Shown piece by piece: positions 41,348-50,177 of a DNA stretch of 64,000 nt. This stretch comes from Agromyces ramosus (GTDB lineage Bacteria > Actinomycetota > Actinomycetes > Actinomycetales > Microbacteriaceae). Positions within the stretch are counted from its first letter, which is position 1; each line of letters begins with the position of its first letter. The stretch is taken from positions 1,056,350 to 1,120,349 of the forward strand of contig NZ_SGWY01000002.1 of NCBI RefSeq assembly GCF_004216665.1, written 5' to 3'. The position numbers were made by a program, and so were the translations under genes. The notes below the pieces were generated by a model. The model saw only the letters and a list, made by a program, of their open reading frames with translations, was not told the DNA's origin and did no database searches.

Positions 41348-41384
41348 TGGTCGGGCTGACTGGATTCGAACCAGCGACCCCTTG
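41348..41384 (-). repeat. 3'-end remnant of tRNA-Pro (att-like), copy 2
   Basis: On the minus strand: AAGGGGTCGCTGG-TTCGAAT-CCAGTCAGCCCGACCA, with CCA present. Against the intact gene the T-stem has a compensated A-T to T-A swap (GCAGG/CCTGT to GCTGG/CCAGT), so this end came from a different tRNA-Pro allele, probably carried in on an element. Confidence 0.8.
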
Positions 41385-41779
41385 GAGGATTCGGCCGCTT
41401 TCGGGTCTTCACCGGTTGTCCCGGGAACTCGCGGGTTCCCTTGAGATGACGGGGAACCAGGCCGTTCGCAGACTCCGATTCCAACCGGTTGGTTCGGTCG
41501 CTCCCGGATGAATGTGATGGGTAGGTGATGGGGACGAAGACGCCCAATCGAGATGCGCGCATCCGTCGATGGCGCGAGGCGGCGCGTATTTCTCTGCGGA
41601 CCTGACCCGGGGTTGGCCTCCATCAGGAAGTGCAGCGCGCCGTATCCGCAGTTCGGGCCTGCCGCGTTCCGGCAGCCACGATACGCAGCAAACGTGAGCG
41701 TTAGAGCGGATGCCTCGGACAGGTAGTGAACTACGCAAGGGGCCTCTTCCAGCAAACTTCATCTGTTCAGGGGGCCGAC

Positions 41780-43084
41780 ATGCGGATTCTCATCGCCACC
41801 GTTCCTGCAGCGGGTCACTTCAATCCGCTCACCGGCCCCGCCGTGCGCCTCGCCGAACTCGGCCATGACGTCAGGTGGTACGCGGGCCCTGCGTACGCCG
41901 CGCGGGTGAAGCGACTCGGGCTCGAGGTCATCCCGTATGAGGAGGCGACCGAGATCACAGGCGACAACGTGAACGCACTCTTCCCGGAACGTCCGAAGCT
42001 CAGGGGCGCGAAGGCGATTGAGTTCGACGCGGACGTGTTCTTCGCACGTCCGGCTCACGCGCAGTTCCGTGACATCCGGAACGCACGCGAGCGATTCCCG
42101 TTCGACGCGCTGCTGATCGACGGCGCGTTCTATGCCGGCTATCTCGTGGCGAAGCGCCTGGATGTGCCGGTGTTCGTGATGGGGTCGATCGCAGCGCCGA
42201 GTCTTCGGGGAAGGAATGCGGTCACGCCGTTCTTCGGACTGCGTCCGCCGAGGACCTTCCTCGGTCGCATGGTGAACCGCGCGGCCCGCGCGATGCTCGT
42301 GTCAGGCAGTCGGAAGGGGGTCGAGACCTTCAACGGATACCTCGCGGAGGAGGGGCTGCCCGCTTTGGCGGTCGAGGACTACTTCGACTGCACACAGCAA
42401 CCGGATGTCGCGCGGCGCGTGTTCAACGTCGGGCTCCCCGAACTCGACTTTCCCGACGCGTACGTCCCTCCGAACGCCGAGTGGGTCGGCGCGCTGCTCC
42501 CACACCGCACGGCCGCCGCCGCACCGCTGCACCCGCGTGTCATCGAGCGTTCCGGACGCGTGGTCGTGGTCTCTCAGGGAACAGTCGATAATCACGACCC
42601 ACAGAAGCTCATGATCCCGGCAATCGAGGCATTCATGGGCGGTGACCGGCTTCTCGTCGTCGTGACCGGCGGGGTCGGCACCGACGAGCTGCGTGCCCGA
42701 TATCAGCATGACAATCTGCTGATCGAGGACTTCGTCGACTTCGATCTGCTCTTCCCACACACTGAGCTCTACGTCACCAACGGCGGGCTCGGCGGAGTGC
42801 TTCTTGCGCTCAGCCACGGAGTTCCGCTCCTTGTCGCGGGCACACGCGAGGGCAAGGGCGACATCAATGTCCGACTCGCCTACCGCGGCCTTGCGGTGGA
42901 TCTCCGCTCCGAGCACCCCTCAGCACGGGCCATCGCGCGCGGAACCCAGCGGGTGCTGAGCGATTCCGACATGAGAGTCCGGGTGGCGGCGGTGAAGACC
43001 GCCCTGGCCGCATACGACTCAGTCGGAATCATCGAGCGCGGACTGCTGGACAGTCTCGCGACCGCCGACCCACTCACGGAGTGA
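41780..43084 (+). CDS. GT1/MGT-type glycosyltransferase
   Basis: The 434-residue GT-B glycosyltransferase begins MRILIATVPAAGHFNPLTGP, the acceptor-domain start with the family's catalytic-region His (AGHFNP). In the C-terminal half, VVVVSQGTVDNHD and LYVTNGGLGGVLLALSHGVP form the nucleotide-sugar binding signature, followed by LLVAGTREGKGD. It should add a sugar from an NDP donor to a small hydrophobic acceptor, as in macrolide or calicheamicin glycosylation. The start follows AGGGGGC. It has a downstream membrane-protein gene in the same island segment. Confidence 0.88.
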   Translation: MRILIATVPAAGHFNPLTGPAVRLAELGHDVRWYAGPAYAARVKRLGLEVIPYEEATEITGDNVNALFPERPKLRGAKAIEFDADVFFARPAHAQFRDIRNARERFPFDALLIDGAFYAGYLVAKRLDVPVFVMGSIAAPSLRGRNAVTPFFGLRPPRTFLGRMVNRAARAMLVSGSRKGVETFNGYLAEEGLPALAVEDYFDCTQQPDVARRVFNVGLPELDFPDAYVPPNAEWVGALLPHRTAAAAPLHPRVIERSGRVVVVSQGTVDNHDPQKLMIPAIEAFMGGDRLLVVVTGGVGTDELRARYQHDNLLIEDFVDFDLLFPHTELYVTNGGLGGVLLALSHGVPLLVAGTREGKGDINVRLAYRGLAVDLRSEHPSARAIARGTQRVLSDSDMRVRVAAVKTALAAYDSVGIIERGLLDSLATADPLTE

Positions 43085-43100
43085 GTGGGAAGGAGCGGCG

Positions 43101-43700
43101 ATGACCGAACAGCTGCGTATCTGGGCTGGACTCCAAGGGTTCGTGAGTGCCGCAGGATTGCTTGCTCTGCTCTTGTTCTTCACGCTCGCGACGCCGTTTG
43201 GAGCGGAACAGCAGCGGTGGGCGTGGCTCGGGCCCGTGAACGACTGGCTCTACGTACTCGGCGCGGCACCCTGGATCATCGCGTCAGTGCTGCTCGTTGA
43301 GCGCGTGCGCGGTGGAGCGCTGCTCTGGATCCTCACCGGAATCCTTTGCCTTCTCATTGCGGCCGGTGCCTTCGTGACGGCGCTCATGCTGGCCGGCAGA
43401 GTCGGGCTCAACGTGCAGTTCCTTGTGGCGACGCCGATGACGCTCGTCGGATTCATCTGGCTGTGGCCCGCAGCGGCAGCAGCGGTCGGCGCGTCGGCAG
43501 TGCCGAGCTGGGTACTCCCGCTCAGCATCAGCATCCTGCTCGCGTTCGTGGTGGGCGGGGCGGTCGTTGGAGGCGCCTTCCTGGTCCCTGCAGGCTCGAC
43601 AATGCGAAACGTGCTCATCGTCGCCGGCGGGATACCGGTCGCGCTCGCGATGATCGCGTTTCCCGCGTGGTGGGTCATCCTCGCATCGAATGCCCGCTGA
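43101..43700 (+). CDS. Six-helix membrane protein of unknown function
   Basis: A 199-residue, almost wholly hydrophobic protein with about six membrane helices (first GFVSAAGLLALLLFFTLATP, last VLIVAGGIPVALAMIAFPAW). No conserved charged or catalytic motif was found. It lies 16 bp after the glycosyltransferase with GGAAGGAG before its ATG, so the two are co-transcribed. It may help export, or host at the membrane, the glycosylated product. Close to the tRNA-Pro terminator, it is the last gene of the island. Confidence 0.7.
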   Translation: MTEQLRIWAGLQGFVSAAGLLALLLFFTLATPFGAEQQRWAWLGPVNDWLYVLGAAPWIIASVLLVERVRGGALLWILTGILCLLIAAGAFVTALMLAGRVGLNVQFLVATPMTLVGFIWLWPAAAAAVGASAVPSWVLPLSISILLAFVVGGAVVGGAFLVPAGSTMRNVLIVAGGIPVALAMIAFPAWWVILASNAR

Positions 43701-43783
43701 ACGCGCGGTGCCAGTGCCGTCTATGGCTACGCCGACCGTGACATCGAGGAGGTCATAGGCCGAGTCGTCGATGGAAAACCTCA

Positions 43784-43817
43784 AAAGTCCCGGAAACCCT
43801 TGAGTTTCCGGGACTTT
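43784..43817 (-). terminator. Terminator of tRNA-Pro
   Basis: A perfect 14-bp stem (AAAGTCCCGGAAAC with GTTTCCGGGACTTT) and 6-nt loop directly after the tRNA 3' end, with T-rich sequence following on the minus strand. Confidence 0.8.
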
Positions 43818-43818
43818 C

Positions 43819-43895
<77 letters not shown>

Positions 43896-44125
43896 TTGTC
43901 GTCGAGGACAACTTGACCATCATAGCGGCATCCGCAGGAGTGCTCGTGCACGCCCACGGCACGCCAAGCTCCTCGCCAACCCGCTTCCGCGACCCACGGG
44001 CGACGCACCGCTCCCCCATACCCGATGCATAGGTTCGGCTCGTAGCCTCGTCGGGACCGGATACGGTCGAACCTGCCGGTGCCATCTCGCGCACCCCGCG
44101 AACACCGACCCCCATGGAGGACCCC

Positions 44126-44632
44126 TTGCCGACCACGCCCCGACGCCTCGCCCTCAACCTGCCCCTGCTCGTGCTGTGGATCGCCGCCGTCGGCGTCGCC
44201 GCGGTCGGCTACTGGCTGGTGCAGCGCGGCAACGCCGCCCAGGCGGAGTTCTACACCGCCGGCGGTACCGACCCCCTCGAACTGCTGTCCGCCCAGTCCA
44301 CCACCACGATGGGCGGACTCCTGCTCGCCGCGGGTGTCGTCGGCCTTCTGCTCGCCCTCGCGACGCACGCCCGCGCGCGATCTGCCGCGATCCTCGCCGC
44401 GAACACGGTGGCGGATGCCGCGACGCACGAGCCCGTCGCATCCGAGGACTTCGACGACCTGGACGACCGCCTCGACGAGGGCGACGTGCTCGCCGAGCGC
44501 GACCGGGCCGACGCTGACGGCGAGGCGACGGACGCCGACGCCGACGCTGCCGAGCCGCAGCGCGCCAGGGACGAAGCCGAGCTCGAGGGCGGTTCCGAGA
44601 CCGCGAGGGAAACGGCGGCGAACCGCGTCTGA
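44126..44632 (+). CDS. Membrane protein with acidic tail, unknown function
   Basis: A 168-residue protein read from the TTG at 44126, which follows GGAGG at the proper distance; an ATG at 44114 contains that site and is less likely. Two transmembrane helices (ALNLPLLVLWIAAVGVAAVG and GGLLLAAGVVGLLLALATHA) enclose a short external loop, followed by a cytoplasmic tail of about 75 residues very rich in Asp/Glu (EDFDDLDDRLDEGDVLAERD). The tail is likely disordered. No family was recognised. It lies between the tRNA and core genes. Confidence 0.7.
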   Translation: MPTTPRRLALNLPLLVLWIAAVGVAAVGYWLVQRGNAAQAEFYTAGGTDPLELLSAQSTTTMGGLLLAAGVVGLLLALATHARARSAAILAANTVADAATHEPVASEDFDDLDDRLDEGDVLAERDRADADGEATDADADAAEPQRARDEAELEGGSETARETAANRV

Positions 44633-44655
44633 CACCCGACGTCCCGCGGCCGCCC

Positions 44656-45312
44656 TCAGAGGTGCTTGCGCACCTCGTCCATGAACCCCTGCGGATCGTC
44701 GACCCAGATGCGGAGCCCGGTGATGGTCTGCTCCCCGCCGCGGGGGCCATTGCCGGGCAGCCGCACCACGGTGGGGCGTTCGAGCTCGATCTCGATGTCG
44801 GTCTCGTCCTGCATGCGGTAGACGAGCGTGCGCGAGGCATCCGTCTCCTCGAATCGGGGCGACTTCGGCTCGTCGACCCGCTTCACACGGGCCACCGAGG
44901 CGATGTCGTCCCAGCCGAGGGCGACGTCGGTCTCGAAGCCCTGACGCACCCGGATGCCGTCGGGGCCGACGGTGTGCGGCCGCATGAGGTACGCGCACAG
45001 CAGGCCGAACATCCAGGTGACGCCCCAGATGCCCAGGATGAGGAACGCGATGCGCACCGCGGGCCAGCGATGCACGATGAGATCGACGATCGGGATCTCC
45101 ACCGCGGAGAGCACGATGAAGATCATGAGCACGGTGAATACGGGCTTGTGGTAGCCGAAGCCCGCGGCGCCCCGTGGGATCGCCGGCCGACGCGCGATGA
45201 AGCGCCCGATGTTCGCGTACACGGCGAGCTCGACGAGCAGGGCCCGCTTCGCGAGCCCCAGGGCGCGACGCCAGGCGGATGCCGCGGGGCGGGCCGGTGC
45301 CTCGACGCTCAT
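44656..45312 (-). CDS. Membrane protein with C-terminal PH-like domain
   Basis: The 218-residue protein has two membrane helices (residues 58-82 and 88-112: VFTVLMIFIVLSAVEIPIVD, IAFLILGIWGVTWMFGLLCA) followed by a beta-rich region (GIRVRQGFETDVALGWDDIA, TDIEIELERPTVVRLPGNG) that could be a bacterial PH-type fold, ending in a helix (DDPQGFMDEVRKHL). No enzymatic motif was seen. Its start overlaps the stop of the upstream marR-like gene by 4 bp, so it is probably its co-regulated target. Confidence 0.72.
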   Translation of the reverse strand: MSVEAPARPAASAWRRALGLAKRALLVELAVYANIGRFIARRPAIPRGAAGFGYHKPVFTVLMIFIVLSAVEIPIVDLIVHRWPAVRIAFLILGIWGVTWMFGLLCAYLMRPHTVGPDGIRVRQGFETDVALGWDDIASVARVKRVDEPKSPRFEETDASRTLVYRMQDETDIEIELERPTVVRLPGNGPRGGEQTITGLRIWVDDPQGFMDEVRKHL

Positions 45313-45782
45313 GCGCCGACCTCCGTATGTTCGGCACGACGCGCCTCCTCGGCGGCGACCAGTTCGCGCAGCCGTGCCGCGATCGCGTCGACGCCGCGCT
45401 CGAGGGCCGCACGGTCGGCCGGCTCGACGACCCCCAACAGCTCCTCGGTCAGCTCGGCGTGCTCGCGCTGCATCTCGCGCATCATGTCACGAGCGGATGC
45501 CGCGAGCGCCACGATCGTGGCCCGGCGGTCGCTCGGGTGCGGCGAGCGGGTGACGTAGCCGCCCGCCTCGAGCGCGTCGACGAGCCCGGTGATGTTGCGC
45601 GGACTCACCTCGAGGCGCTCTGCCAGCGCGTGCTGAGTGGACGGACCGCCGTGCTGCAGCTCCCAGAGCAGGCGCGTACGTGCCGGGGTGAGCGGCGTGC
45701 CCTCGAAGGCGCGCGCCATGTCCTTCTGGAACAGCTCCCCGATCTCGAGGAGCCGGTCGAGCACGGTGATCTCGGCAGCCAT
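45309..45782 (-). CDS. MarR-family transcriptional regulator
   Basis: The 157-residue MarR protein has helices TPARTRLLWELQHGGPSTQH and ALAERLEVSPRNITGLVDAL forming the winged HTH, then the basic wing VTRSPHPSDRRATIVALAAS (DxRA motif). It likely autoregulates: a TATCAT-G-ATGATA palindrome touches its own start codon. The next gene, a membrane protein, overlaps its stop by 4 bp. Ligands of MarR proteins are often phenolics or drugs; here unknown. Confidence 0.9.
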   Translation of the reverse strand: MAAEITVLDRLLEIGELFQKDMARAFEGTPLTPARTRLLWELQHGGPSTQHALAERLEVSPRNITGLVDALEAGGYVTRSPHPSDRRATIVALAASARDMMREMQREHAELTEELLGVVEPADRAALERGVDAIAARLRELVAAEEARRAEHTEVGA

Positions 45783-45794
45783 ATCATGATGATA
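45782..45794. promoter_or_regulatory. Palindromic operator at the marR-like start
   Basis: TATCAT-G-ATGATA, perfect 6-bp arms, overlapping the ATG at 45782. Occupancy would block initiation, a typical autorepression site. Confidence 0.55.
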
Positions 45795-45883
45795 CTACAT
45801 CGTTACCTCACTTCACGATTCGGGGTTGCTGCGCGCGCCCCGGCGGCGAGCGGATGTCGGACGCCCGCGCTAACGTGAAGGAC

Positions 45884-46504
45884 ATGCCGAGCCCGGTGAC
45901 CGACGCCCTGACCGGCGAGCTGCGCATCATCCCCGCGCACGACGCGCCGTTCGACGACGTCGTCGCGGTGTTCGGCACGAAGGGCGATCCGGCGCACTGC
46001 TGGTGCCAGTGGTACAAGATCCCGGGCAGCGACTTCCGCAACGTCGGCGACGAGGCCCTGCGCGACCTCCTCGAGGCCCAGGTGCGAGCCGGAGGCGCCG
46101 GGCCGGGGCTGCTCGCCTACGACCGCGACACCCCGGTCGGGTGGTGCGCGGTCGAACCCCGTCCCAATCTCGAGCGTCTGCCGCACAGCCGCACGATCGC
46201 CGGCGGCACGCCCGACCCCGACTTCGACGACCCGTCGATCTGGGCGGTCACCTGCTTCGTCGTCCCGCGGGCGTACCGAAGGCGTGGGGTCGGGCGGGCA
46301 CTGGCCGAGGCCGCGGTCGAGTACGCGCGCGCCCGCGGTGCCCGCCTGCTCGAGGGATACGCCGTCGACCCGTCCGCCCGCTCCGGAGCGCCCGCCGCCG
46401 ATCTCTTCCCCGGCACGGTCACGATGTTCGAGAATGCCGGGTTCAGCGAGGTGGCGCGCCCGAAGGCCGACCGCGCGATCATGCAACGTCGGCTGCGCGG
46501 CTGA
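45884..46504 (+). CDS. GNAT-family N-acetyltransferase
   Basis: The 206-residue acetyltransferase has the acetyl-CoA motif A as VTCFVVPRAYRRRGVGRALA (RRxGxG/A), preceded by a mid-domain that includes HCWCQWYKIPG, a Cys/Trp-rich loop, and a C-terminal TVTMFENAGFSEVARPKADR. The acceptor is unknown. The ATG at 45884 is favoured over 45854 because TAACGT (45871-45876) lies 7 nt before it. Cytosolic; it converges with the CHAD gene. Confidence 0.82.
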   Translation: MPSPVTDALTGELRIIPAHDAPFDDVVAVFGTKGDPAHCWCQWYKIPGSDFRNVGDEALRDLLEAQVRAGGAGPGLLAYDRDTPVGWCAVEPRPNLERLPHSRTIAGGTPDPDFDDPSIWAVTCFVVPRAYRRRGVGRALAEAAVEYARARGARLLEGYAVDPSARSGAPAADLFPGTVTMFENAGFSEVARPKADRAIMQRRLRG

Positions 46505-46518
46505 TCCTCTCGCCCTGC

Positions 46519-47439
46519 TCAGCGCGAGGCCACCCACTTCCGATTCGCGCGTCGCAACTCGCGCACCACCGCGTCGAGCTGCGAGAGCCGCTCGGCCGCG
46601 CGACGATCGGCGTCGATGGCGATGCGCTCCAGCGCGTCGACCGGTGCGCCGGCGTGCGCGGCGTGGGCCGCGACCCGCCGTACGTGCTCGGCGAACAGCA
46701 CCTCGTCGCGATGGTCGCCGAGCACGTCGTGCAGTTCCTCACCCGCGCGGGCGAGCGTGCGCGCACGCTTTCCGAACAGCACGACCGGCTCCTCCGTGAG
46801 GGCCTCCGCGGCGTACCGCAGGCGCCGTCCCGCCTTGCGCACCGCATGCAGGCGCTCGGCGCCGGCGGACTCGTCGACCCGGGAGGCGCGTCGCGTCGTG
46901 CGCCGTGCCTCCCGATCCAGGAGGTCGCCGAGCGTGGAGCCGGCGGGCTCGTCCGCGCCGGGCGTGCGCGGCGCATCGGCGAGGAACTCGGCCAGGTCCC
47001 TACGACGCGCTGCAGCGCGCGGCAGGCGCTGCAGCTGCACGAAGCGCGCATGGGCGAGCCGGTGCGACTCGACCTCGTCGTCGATGAGCCGCACGCGGAT
47101 GGCGTCGACGTCGGCGATCTCCTCCCTGCCCTGTTCGGACAGCTCCTCCACGGCGCGCTCGGCCATCCCGATCCGCACCTCGAGGTCCCGCACCGTGCCG
47201 AGCTCGCGGCCGAACTCCCCGTACCGGCGACGGAGCGCTTCGGCCACCGCGCTGTCGAACAGGGGCGCGAAGGCGGCCAGCACGCTGCGGAGCCGTCGTA
47301 CGTGCGTGCGCATCTGGTGCACGGCGTCGGGCTCGTCGCGGAGCGCTGCGGGCTCGAGTTCGTCGAGGCGCTCGCTGATCGCACGCAGTGCGCGCACGAC
47401 GGCATCGCCCGCATCGAGGCCAGTCGTGTCCGCGGTCAT
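46519..47439 (-). CDS. CHAD-domain protein
   Basis: The 306-residue protein is all-helical with two CHAD repeats: AVHQMRTHVRRLRSVLAAFA and LHAVRKAGRRLRYAAEALTE, the conserved His/Arg/Lys faces that bind polyphosphate. CHAD proteins bind inorganic polyphosphate granules. They are often fused to or beside a CYTH triphosphatase, which is absent here. TAGCAT lies 6 nt before the ATG. Single gene. Confidence 0.88.
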   Translation of the reverse strand: MTADTTGLDAGDAVVRALRAISERLDELEPAALRDEPDAVHQMRTHVRRLRSVLAAFAPLFDSAVAEALRRRYGEFGRELGTVRDLEVRIGMAERAVEELSEQGREEIADVDAIRVRLIDDEVESHRLAHARFVQLQRLPRAAARRRDLAEFLADAPRTPGADEPAGSTLGDLLDREARRTTRRASRVDESAGAERLHAVRKAGRRLRYAAEALTEEPVVLFGKRARTLARAGEELHDVLGDHRDEVLFAEHVRRVAAHAAHAGAPVDALERIAIDADRRAAERLSQLDAVVRELRRANRKWVASR

Positions 47440-47479
47440 AGCGTCATGCTAGGCCGAGATGGTGCGGTGCCGGCGGACG

Positions 47480-47923
47480 TCAGTCCTCGGGCTCGCAGAT
47501 CACGAGCGGGATCTCCCGCGTCGTGCGCCGCTGGTACGCGGCGTATCCGTCGAAGGCGCCGACGACCCGGGGCCAGAGCGTGGCGCGCTCCCCCGCGTCG
47601 GCCGTCCTGGCGGTCATCCGCCGCGTTACGCCGCCCATCGTGAGCTCCACCGATGGGTGCGCGACGAGGTTGCGGTACCACTCCGGGTCGCGGTCGTCGC
47701 CGCCCTTGGATGCCACGAGCACGACTCGGTCACCGTCGACCACCGGCGCCGAGAGCACGACCGTGCGCCGGCGTCCGCTGCGTCGACCGGTCGTCGCGAG
47801 CATCACGACCGGCATGCCGACGATTCCCGCGCCCACCCGCCACCCGGTCGTCCTCAGGAGGAGGGCGTGGCCGCGTGAGACCATTCTGAACCGGACGTCG
47901 GCGAACCGACCGCGTCGCGTCAT
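47480..47923 (-). CDS. Deazaflavin-dependent nitroreductase family protein, second
   Basis: A 147-residue Ddn/DUF385-like split barrel: VVMLATTGRRSGRRRTVVLS, VLVASKGGDDRDPEWYRNLV (the G-x-x-x-x-P-x-W-x-x-N block) and VELTMGGVTRRMTARTA. It differs from the 9.6-kb member in its basic N terminus (MTRRGRFADVRFRMVSRGHA). It lies 8 bp after der and is probably co-transcribed at the end of that operon. Likely F420- or flavin-dependent reduction of an unknown substrate. Confidence 0.85.
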   Translation of the reverse strand: MTRRGRFADVRFRMVSRGHALLLRTTGWRVGAGIVGMPVVMLATTGRRSGRRRTVVLSAPVVDGDRVVLVASKGGDDRDPEWYRNLVAHPSVELTMGGVTRRMTARTADAGERATLWPRVVGAFDGYAAYQRRTTREIPLVICEPED

Positions 47924-47931
47924 CCGCCGTG

Positions 47932-49449
47932 CTAGCGCTGGCGCCGTTCGCGCACGCGCATGTTGATGACGATAGGCGAGCCCTCGAAGCCGTAGATCTC
48001 GCGCAGGCGCCGCTGGATGAACCGGCGGTAGCCGGGGTCGAGGAACCCGGTGGTGAAGAGCACGAATGTGGGCGGGCGGCTCGCGGCCTGCGTGCCGAAC
48101 AGGATGCGGGGCTGCTTGCCGCCGCGCACGGGGTGCGGGTGCTCCTGCGTGAGCTCGGTGAGGAAGGCGTTGAACTTGCCGGTGGGGATTCGCGTGTCCC
48201 ACGACTCGAGGGCCGTCTCGAGGGCGGGCACGAGCTTCTCGAGGTGACGGCCGGTGCGTGCGGAGATGTTCACGCGCGGCGCCCAGGCCACGTGGTGCAG
48301 GTCCTGCTCGATCTCACGCTCGAGGTAGCGGCGCCGGTCGTCGTCGAGCAGGTCCCACTTGTTGTAGGCGAGCACGAGCGCCCGGCCCGACTCGAGCACG
48401 AGGTCGATGATGCGCACGTCCTGCTCGGAGATCGGCTGCGAGACGTCGAGCAGGACCACGGCGACCTCGGCCTTCTCGAGGGCGGCCTGGGTGCGCAGCG
48501 ACGCGTAGAAGTCGGCGCCCTGCTGCAGGTGCACGCGACGACGGATGCCGGCCGTGTCGACGAACCGCCAGATCCTGCCTCCGAGCTCGATCTGCTCGTC
48601 GACGGGGTCGCGTGTGGTGCCTGCGAGGTCGTGGACGACGACGCGCTCCTCGCCGGCGGCCTTGTTGAGCAGGCTCGACTTGCCGACGTTCGGGCGACCG
48701 AGGATCGCGACGCGTCGGGGTCCGCCGAACTCGTCCTTCGCGACCGCCGAAACCTGCGGCAGCACCTTGAAGACCTCTTCGAGCATGTCGGCCACGCCGC
48801 GCCCGTGCAGCGCCGAGACGGGGTACGGCTCGCCGAGGCCGAGGTTCCAGAGTGCCGCCGCCTCGGGTTCCTGCCGGGCGTCGTCGACCTTGTTCGCCAC
48901 GAGGAAGACGGGCTTGTTCGTCTTGCGGAGCAGGCGCACGACGTGCTCGTCGGTCGACGTGGCGCCGACGGTCGCGTCGACGATGAAGAGCACGACGTCG
49001 GAGAGATCGATCGCGACCTCCGCCTGCGCGGCGACCGACGCGTCGATGCCCTTCGCGTCGGGCTCCCACCCGCCCGTGTCGACGAGCGTGAAGCGGCGGT
49101 CGAGGTACTCGCCCTTGTACGACACGCGGTCGCGCGTGACGCCGGGGGTGTCCTCGACGACGGCCTCGCGGCGGCCGAGGATGCGGTTGACCAGCGCCGA
49201 CTTGCCGACGTTGGGGCGGCCGACGATCGCGATCACGGGAAGGGCCGGGAGATAGCGGATGCCCTCCTCGCCCTCCTCGGAGATCTCGAGCACCTCGAGG
49301 TCGTCCTCGTCGAGCTCGTACTCGGACAGGCCCGACCGCAGGGCGGCGGCGCGCCGCTCGGCGAGGTCCTCGTCGACGTCGGCGAGACGCTCGGCGAGGT
49401 CGTCCTCGACGATCGCCTCGTCGTCGTACTCGTCGCGCTGGTCGGTCAT
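47932..49449 (-). CDS. der: Ribosome biogenesis GTPase Der
   Basis: The 505-residue Der/EngA has two tandem GTPase domains. The first P-loop is [19 protein letters not shown] near residue 75, with NKVD and DTGGWE as G4/G3. The second is [16 protein letters not shown] near 255, with NKWD. A KH-like C-terminal domain ends [12 protein letters not shown]. It binds the 50S subunit and is needed for its assembly. The first ~65 residues are an acidic extension common in actinobacteria. It follows cmk by 39 bp, the usual cmk-der order. Confidence 0.97.
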   Translation of the reverse strand: MTDQRDEYDDEAIVEDDLAERLADVDEDLAERRAAALRSGLSEYELDEDDLEVLEISEEGEEGIRYLPALPVIAIVGRPNVGKSALVNRILGRREAVVEDTPGVTRDRVSYKGEYLDRRFTLVDTGGWEPDAKGIDASVAAQAEVAIDLSDVVLFIVDATVGATSTDEHVVRLLRKTNKPVFLVANKVDDARQEPEAAALWNLGLGEPYPVSALHGRGVADMLEEVFKVLPQVSAVAKDEFGGPRRVAILGRPNVGKSSLLNKAAGEERVVVHDLAGTTRDPVDEQIELGGRIWRFVDTAGIRRRVHLQQGADFYASLRTQAALEKAEVAVVLLDVSQPISEQDVRIIDLVLESGRALVLAYNKWDLLDDDRRRYLEREIEQDLHHVAWAPRVNISARTGRHLEKLVPALETALESWDTRIPTGKFNAFLTELTQEHPHPVRGGKQPRILFGTQAASRPPTFVLFTTGFLDPGYRRFIQRRLREIYGFEGSPIVINMRVRERRQR

Positions 49450-49488
49450 GGTGTCTCCTCTGAGTCTGGTGCGCTCGTGGCGCCGGCG

Positions 49489-50175
49489 CTATCGCACCGC
49501 CTCGGGCTGCGTGGCCCGGATCACGCCGATCACGGCATCGACGGTCTGATCGAAGTCGAGCTCCGTCGAATCCACCGTGGTCACGCCATCGGCGGCGGTC
49601 ATGAAGTCCACGACCTTGGAGTCCGCCTCATCGCGCCGATGGAGCTGCTCTCCCGCCGCCTGGGCCGAATCGCCGACGAGCTCCGCGGAGCGCCTCGCTA
49701 TTCTAACGTCCTCCGACGCGGTCAGGAGGATCCGCACCGGGGCATCGGGCGCCACGACCGTCGTGATGTCGCGCCCCTCGACGACGATGCCGGCCGTCGG
49801 CTCCTCCGCGATGATGCTCCGGAACAGCTCGATGAGATGCGTGCGCACCTCGGGCACCCTCGCCACCCGGCTCACCACCGCCGAGATCTCTGGGTCGCGG
49901 ATGGCGGTCGTCACGTCGACCTCGCCCACGTGCACCGCGTAGCCCGCAGGATCGGTGCCGATGCGGTACGCGAAGCTCGGCAGGCACGAGACCACGGATG
50001 CCGCGTCATCCGTGTCGACTCCGGATGCCTCGACATGCCAGGCCAGCGCCCGATACGCGGCGCCCGTGTCGAGGAACCCGAATCCAAGCCGCCGCGCGAC
50101 CTCCTTGGAGACGCTCGACTTGCCGCTGCCGGCTGGACCGTCGACGGCGACGACGAGGGGGAAGACCACGGACAC
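49489..50175 (-). CDS. cmk: Cytidylate kinase
   Basis: A 228-residue CMP/dCMP kinase that phosphorylates CMP with ATP in pyrimidine nucleotide metabolism. Walker A is [20 protein letters not shown], the NMP site [12 protein letters not shown], and [20 protein letters not shown] and LHRRDEADS are typical. The GTG at 50175 begins 2 bp after the tyrA stop, indicating translational coupling; a second GTG at 50169 is also possible. No unusual features. Confidence 0.95.
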   Translation of the reverse strand: MSVVFPLVVAVDGPAGSGKSSVSKEVARRLGFGFLDTGAAYRALAWHVEASGVDTDDAASVVSCLPSFAYRIGTDPAGYAVHVGEVDVTTAIRDPEISAVVSRVARVPEVRTHLIELFRSIIAEEPTAGIVVEGRDITTVVAPDAPVRILLTASEDVRIARRSAELVGDSAQAAGEQLHRRDEADSKVVDFMTAADGVTTVDSTELDFDQTVDAVIGVIRATQPEAVR

Positions 50176-50177
50176 GT

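Larger units (their letters stand above)
41030..41779. other. Gene-free island junction
   Basis: 750 bp without a gene. It holds a terminator hairpin, the second tRNA-Pro remnant, the remnant-flank homology and, at 41723-41734, GTAGTGAACTAC, a 12-bp palindrome 45 bp before the glycosyltransferase start that could be an operator. Confidence 0.5.

Noticed and set aside
41177..41755. Short ORFs ending in VRIQSARPTT-like peptides near the tRNA remnant
   Set aside because: Translations of the tRNA 3' end and terminator; not proteins.
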